From Arthrobacter sp. efr-133-R2A-120 (GTDB lineage Bacteria > Actinomycetota > Actinomycetes > Actinomycetales > Micrococcaceae): 64,000 nucleotides of DNA. Under the pieces are notes generated by a model. The model saw nothing but the letters and a program-made list of their open reading frames with translations, was not told the origin of the DNA and searched no databases. The position numbers and the translations under genes were made by a program. Every line of letters begins with the position of its first letter. Position 1 is the stretch's first letter. Shown here piece by piece: positions 62,996 through 64,000 of this stretch. Where the stretch lies: contig NZ_JARVRF010000002.1 in the NCBI RefSeq assembly GCF_030209835.1, forward strand, positions 1-64,000, given 5' to 3'.

Positions 62996-64000
62996 TTCTG
63001 GCCATAACCACACCCAAGCCGCGCCGCAATGTCGAGCTCGTCCTGCTGATCCTTGCCCTCGCTGTGGGAATCGGCGCCAGCGCCATGGTCGGGCTCAATA
63101 GCGCGGCCGCTTTCGACAGTGATTTCTGGTTCCAATCGAGTCTCTTGATCGTGGCCTCATTCGCTTTCCACATGATCCTCAGGTTCCGCGCAAAATATGC
63201 CGATCCGATCATGCTTCCGATCGTTGTTGCCCTCAACGGCTTGGGACTGGCCCTGATCCACCGCATGGACCAGCCAGGCGAGGACACAGGCAACAACCAG
63301 TTGCGCTGGACGCTCCTTGCCATGGCCGTGTCAATCGCTGTGGTCTGGTTCGTGAAGGACCACCGACTCCTCCGCCGCTTCACCTTTATCTCGCTCGCGG
63401 CCAGCGCAGTCCTCCTTGTATTGCCACTCGTTCCCGGCATCTCCGCCGGGGAAGTGCTGGGCGCCAGCGTCTGGATCCGGCTCGGCCCCATGACTTTCCA
63501 GCCAGGCGAAATCGCGAAGATCACCCTGGCTATATTCTTCGCAGGTTATCTTTCCTCCAACCGGGACCTCATCCTGCTTGCAGGCCGCAAAATCGGCCCC
63601 ATGCAATTGCCGCGCTTCAAGGATCTTGGCCCCATGATCACGGCTTGGCTCGTGAGTATCGGCATCCTCGTCTTCCAACGGGACCTCGGCACCTCCATCC
63701 TCTTCTTCGGCTTGTTCATCGTCATCATCTACGTGGCGACGAGCCGAATCAGCTGGGTGGTCATCGGCGTCGCGCTGATCCTCGGTGGCGGATTCCTGGC
63801 GTCCAGGTTCTTCTCGCACGTCGCGTTCCGCCTGGACAGCTGGTGGAACGCGTTCACCCCGGAAGTCTTCGACAGGTCCCCGGGCGGCAGCGGACAGATC
63901 GTCCAAGGCCTCTTCGGCATGGCCGATGGCGGACTTGTGGGCACGGGGCTCGGACAAGGCAGGCCGGATCTGGTGCCTTTTGCCAACAGCGACATGATCG
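62992..64000 (+). CDS. rodA: FtsW/RodA/SpoVE-type peptidoglycan polymerase (partial)
   Basis: The first 336 codons of a SEDS-family glycosyltransferase, cut by the window end. Many membrane segments, with VWIRLGPMTFQPGEIAKI near residue 160, FQRDLGTSILFFGLF near 225 and GLVGTGLGQGRPDLVPFANSDMI at the cut edge: the SEDS catalytic regions. Position after pstP marks it as RodA, which elongates septal or side-wall glycan with a class B PBP; pbpA and pknA/pknB are expected next. ATG overlaps the pstP stop. Confidence 0.93.
   Translation, partial: MILAITTPKPRRNVELVLLILALAVGIGASAMVGLNSAAAFDSDFWFQSSLLIVASFAFHMILRFRAKYADPIMLPIVVALNGLGLALIHRMDQPGEDTGNNQLRWTLLAMAVSIAVVWFVKDHRLLRRFTFISLAASAVLLVLPLVPGISAGEVLGASVWIRLGPMTFQPGEIAKITLAIFFAGYLSSNRDLILLAGRKIGPMQLPRFKDLGPMITAWLVSIGILVFQRDLGTSILFFGLFIVIIYVATSRISWVVIGVALILGGGFLASRFFSHVAFRLDSWWNAFTPEVFDRSPGGSGQIVQGLFGMADGGLVGTGLGQGRPDLVPFANSDMI

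Overview
The window is a 64 kb piece of a high-GC actinobacterial chromosome. Gene order, codon use, frequent GTG/TTG starts and many leaderless promoters point to the Micrococcaceae, most like Arthrobacter, Pseudarthrobacter or Paenarthrobacter. This is inferred from gene content; no species marker such as an rRNA gene is inside the window. The right end cuts a rodA/ftsW gene. The left 0.5 kb is gene-free and starts with a box like those in actinobacterial rRNA/tRNA operons.

Layout. 0.5-16.4 kb: a DHA2 drug exporter, then a long minus-strand housekeeping block. In transcription order this reads dacB (PBP4), a zinc metalloprotease-like gene, tilS, hpt, ftsH, folE, folP, folB, folK, DUF3180, two PH-domain membrane proteins, a DUF2520 Rossmann protein and panC. 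Divergent ppa closes the block. 16.7-24.6 kb: an HTH protein, a FUSC membrane protein, a HAD phosphatase, an AbiEi/DUF559-like protein, serS divergent from a diacylglycerol-kinase family gene, pheA and a rhodanese. 24.7-34.4 kb: peptidase E plus amidase, a POT peptide transporter, DUF4190, pgm, a 2H phosphoesterase, a nitroreductase, uraA and yqeY. 34.6-44.7 kb: glycerate kinase, a DGPF/YCII protein with an ECF42-type sigma factor, GDPD, the formaldehyde-fixing ribulose monophosphate pair hxlA-hxlB with a divergent LuxR-type regulator, HAD, YbhB, PfkB kinase and an alpha/beta hydrolase. 44.9-52.2 kb: a stand-alone RelA/SpoT synthetase with SulP, a shortened LacI regulator, a LysR effector-domain protein without HTH, modBC without modA, and DUF5997. 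52.3-59.7 kb: a 5-oxoproline operon (pxpA, fused pxpBC, biotin carboxylase/BCCP, GntR), a putrescine-oxidase-like flavoenzyme with divergent TetR, and tRNA-Leu(CAG). 60.0-64.0 kb: fhaA-fhaB-pstP-rodA, the start of the actinobacterial cell-shape/PknAB cluster.

How the genes fit together. Most of the window is core metabolism: folate, pantothenate, Phe, tRNA, pyrophosphate and cell wall. Dispersed accessory catabolic units (oxoproline, putrescine, formaldehyde, peptides, glycerate) each sit beside a plausible regulator.

The most unusual non-coding features are three. First, an eight-copy 12-bp repeat array with a strict 32-33-bp period and 2+4+2 orientation (31586-31799). Second, a 66-nt palindromic element present three times, each time just downstream of a transcription unit. 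Third, a set of at least nine promoters whose -10 hexamer ends exactly 6 nt before the start codon, the geometry of leaderless transcripts. No CRISPR array, prophage or insertion sequence was seen.
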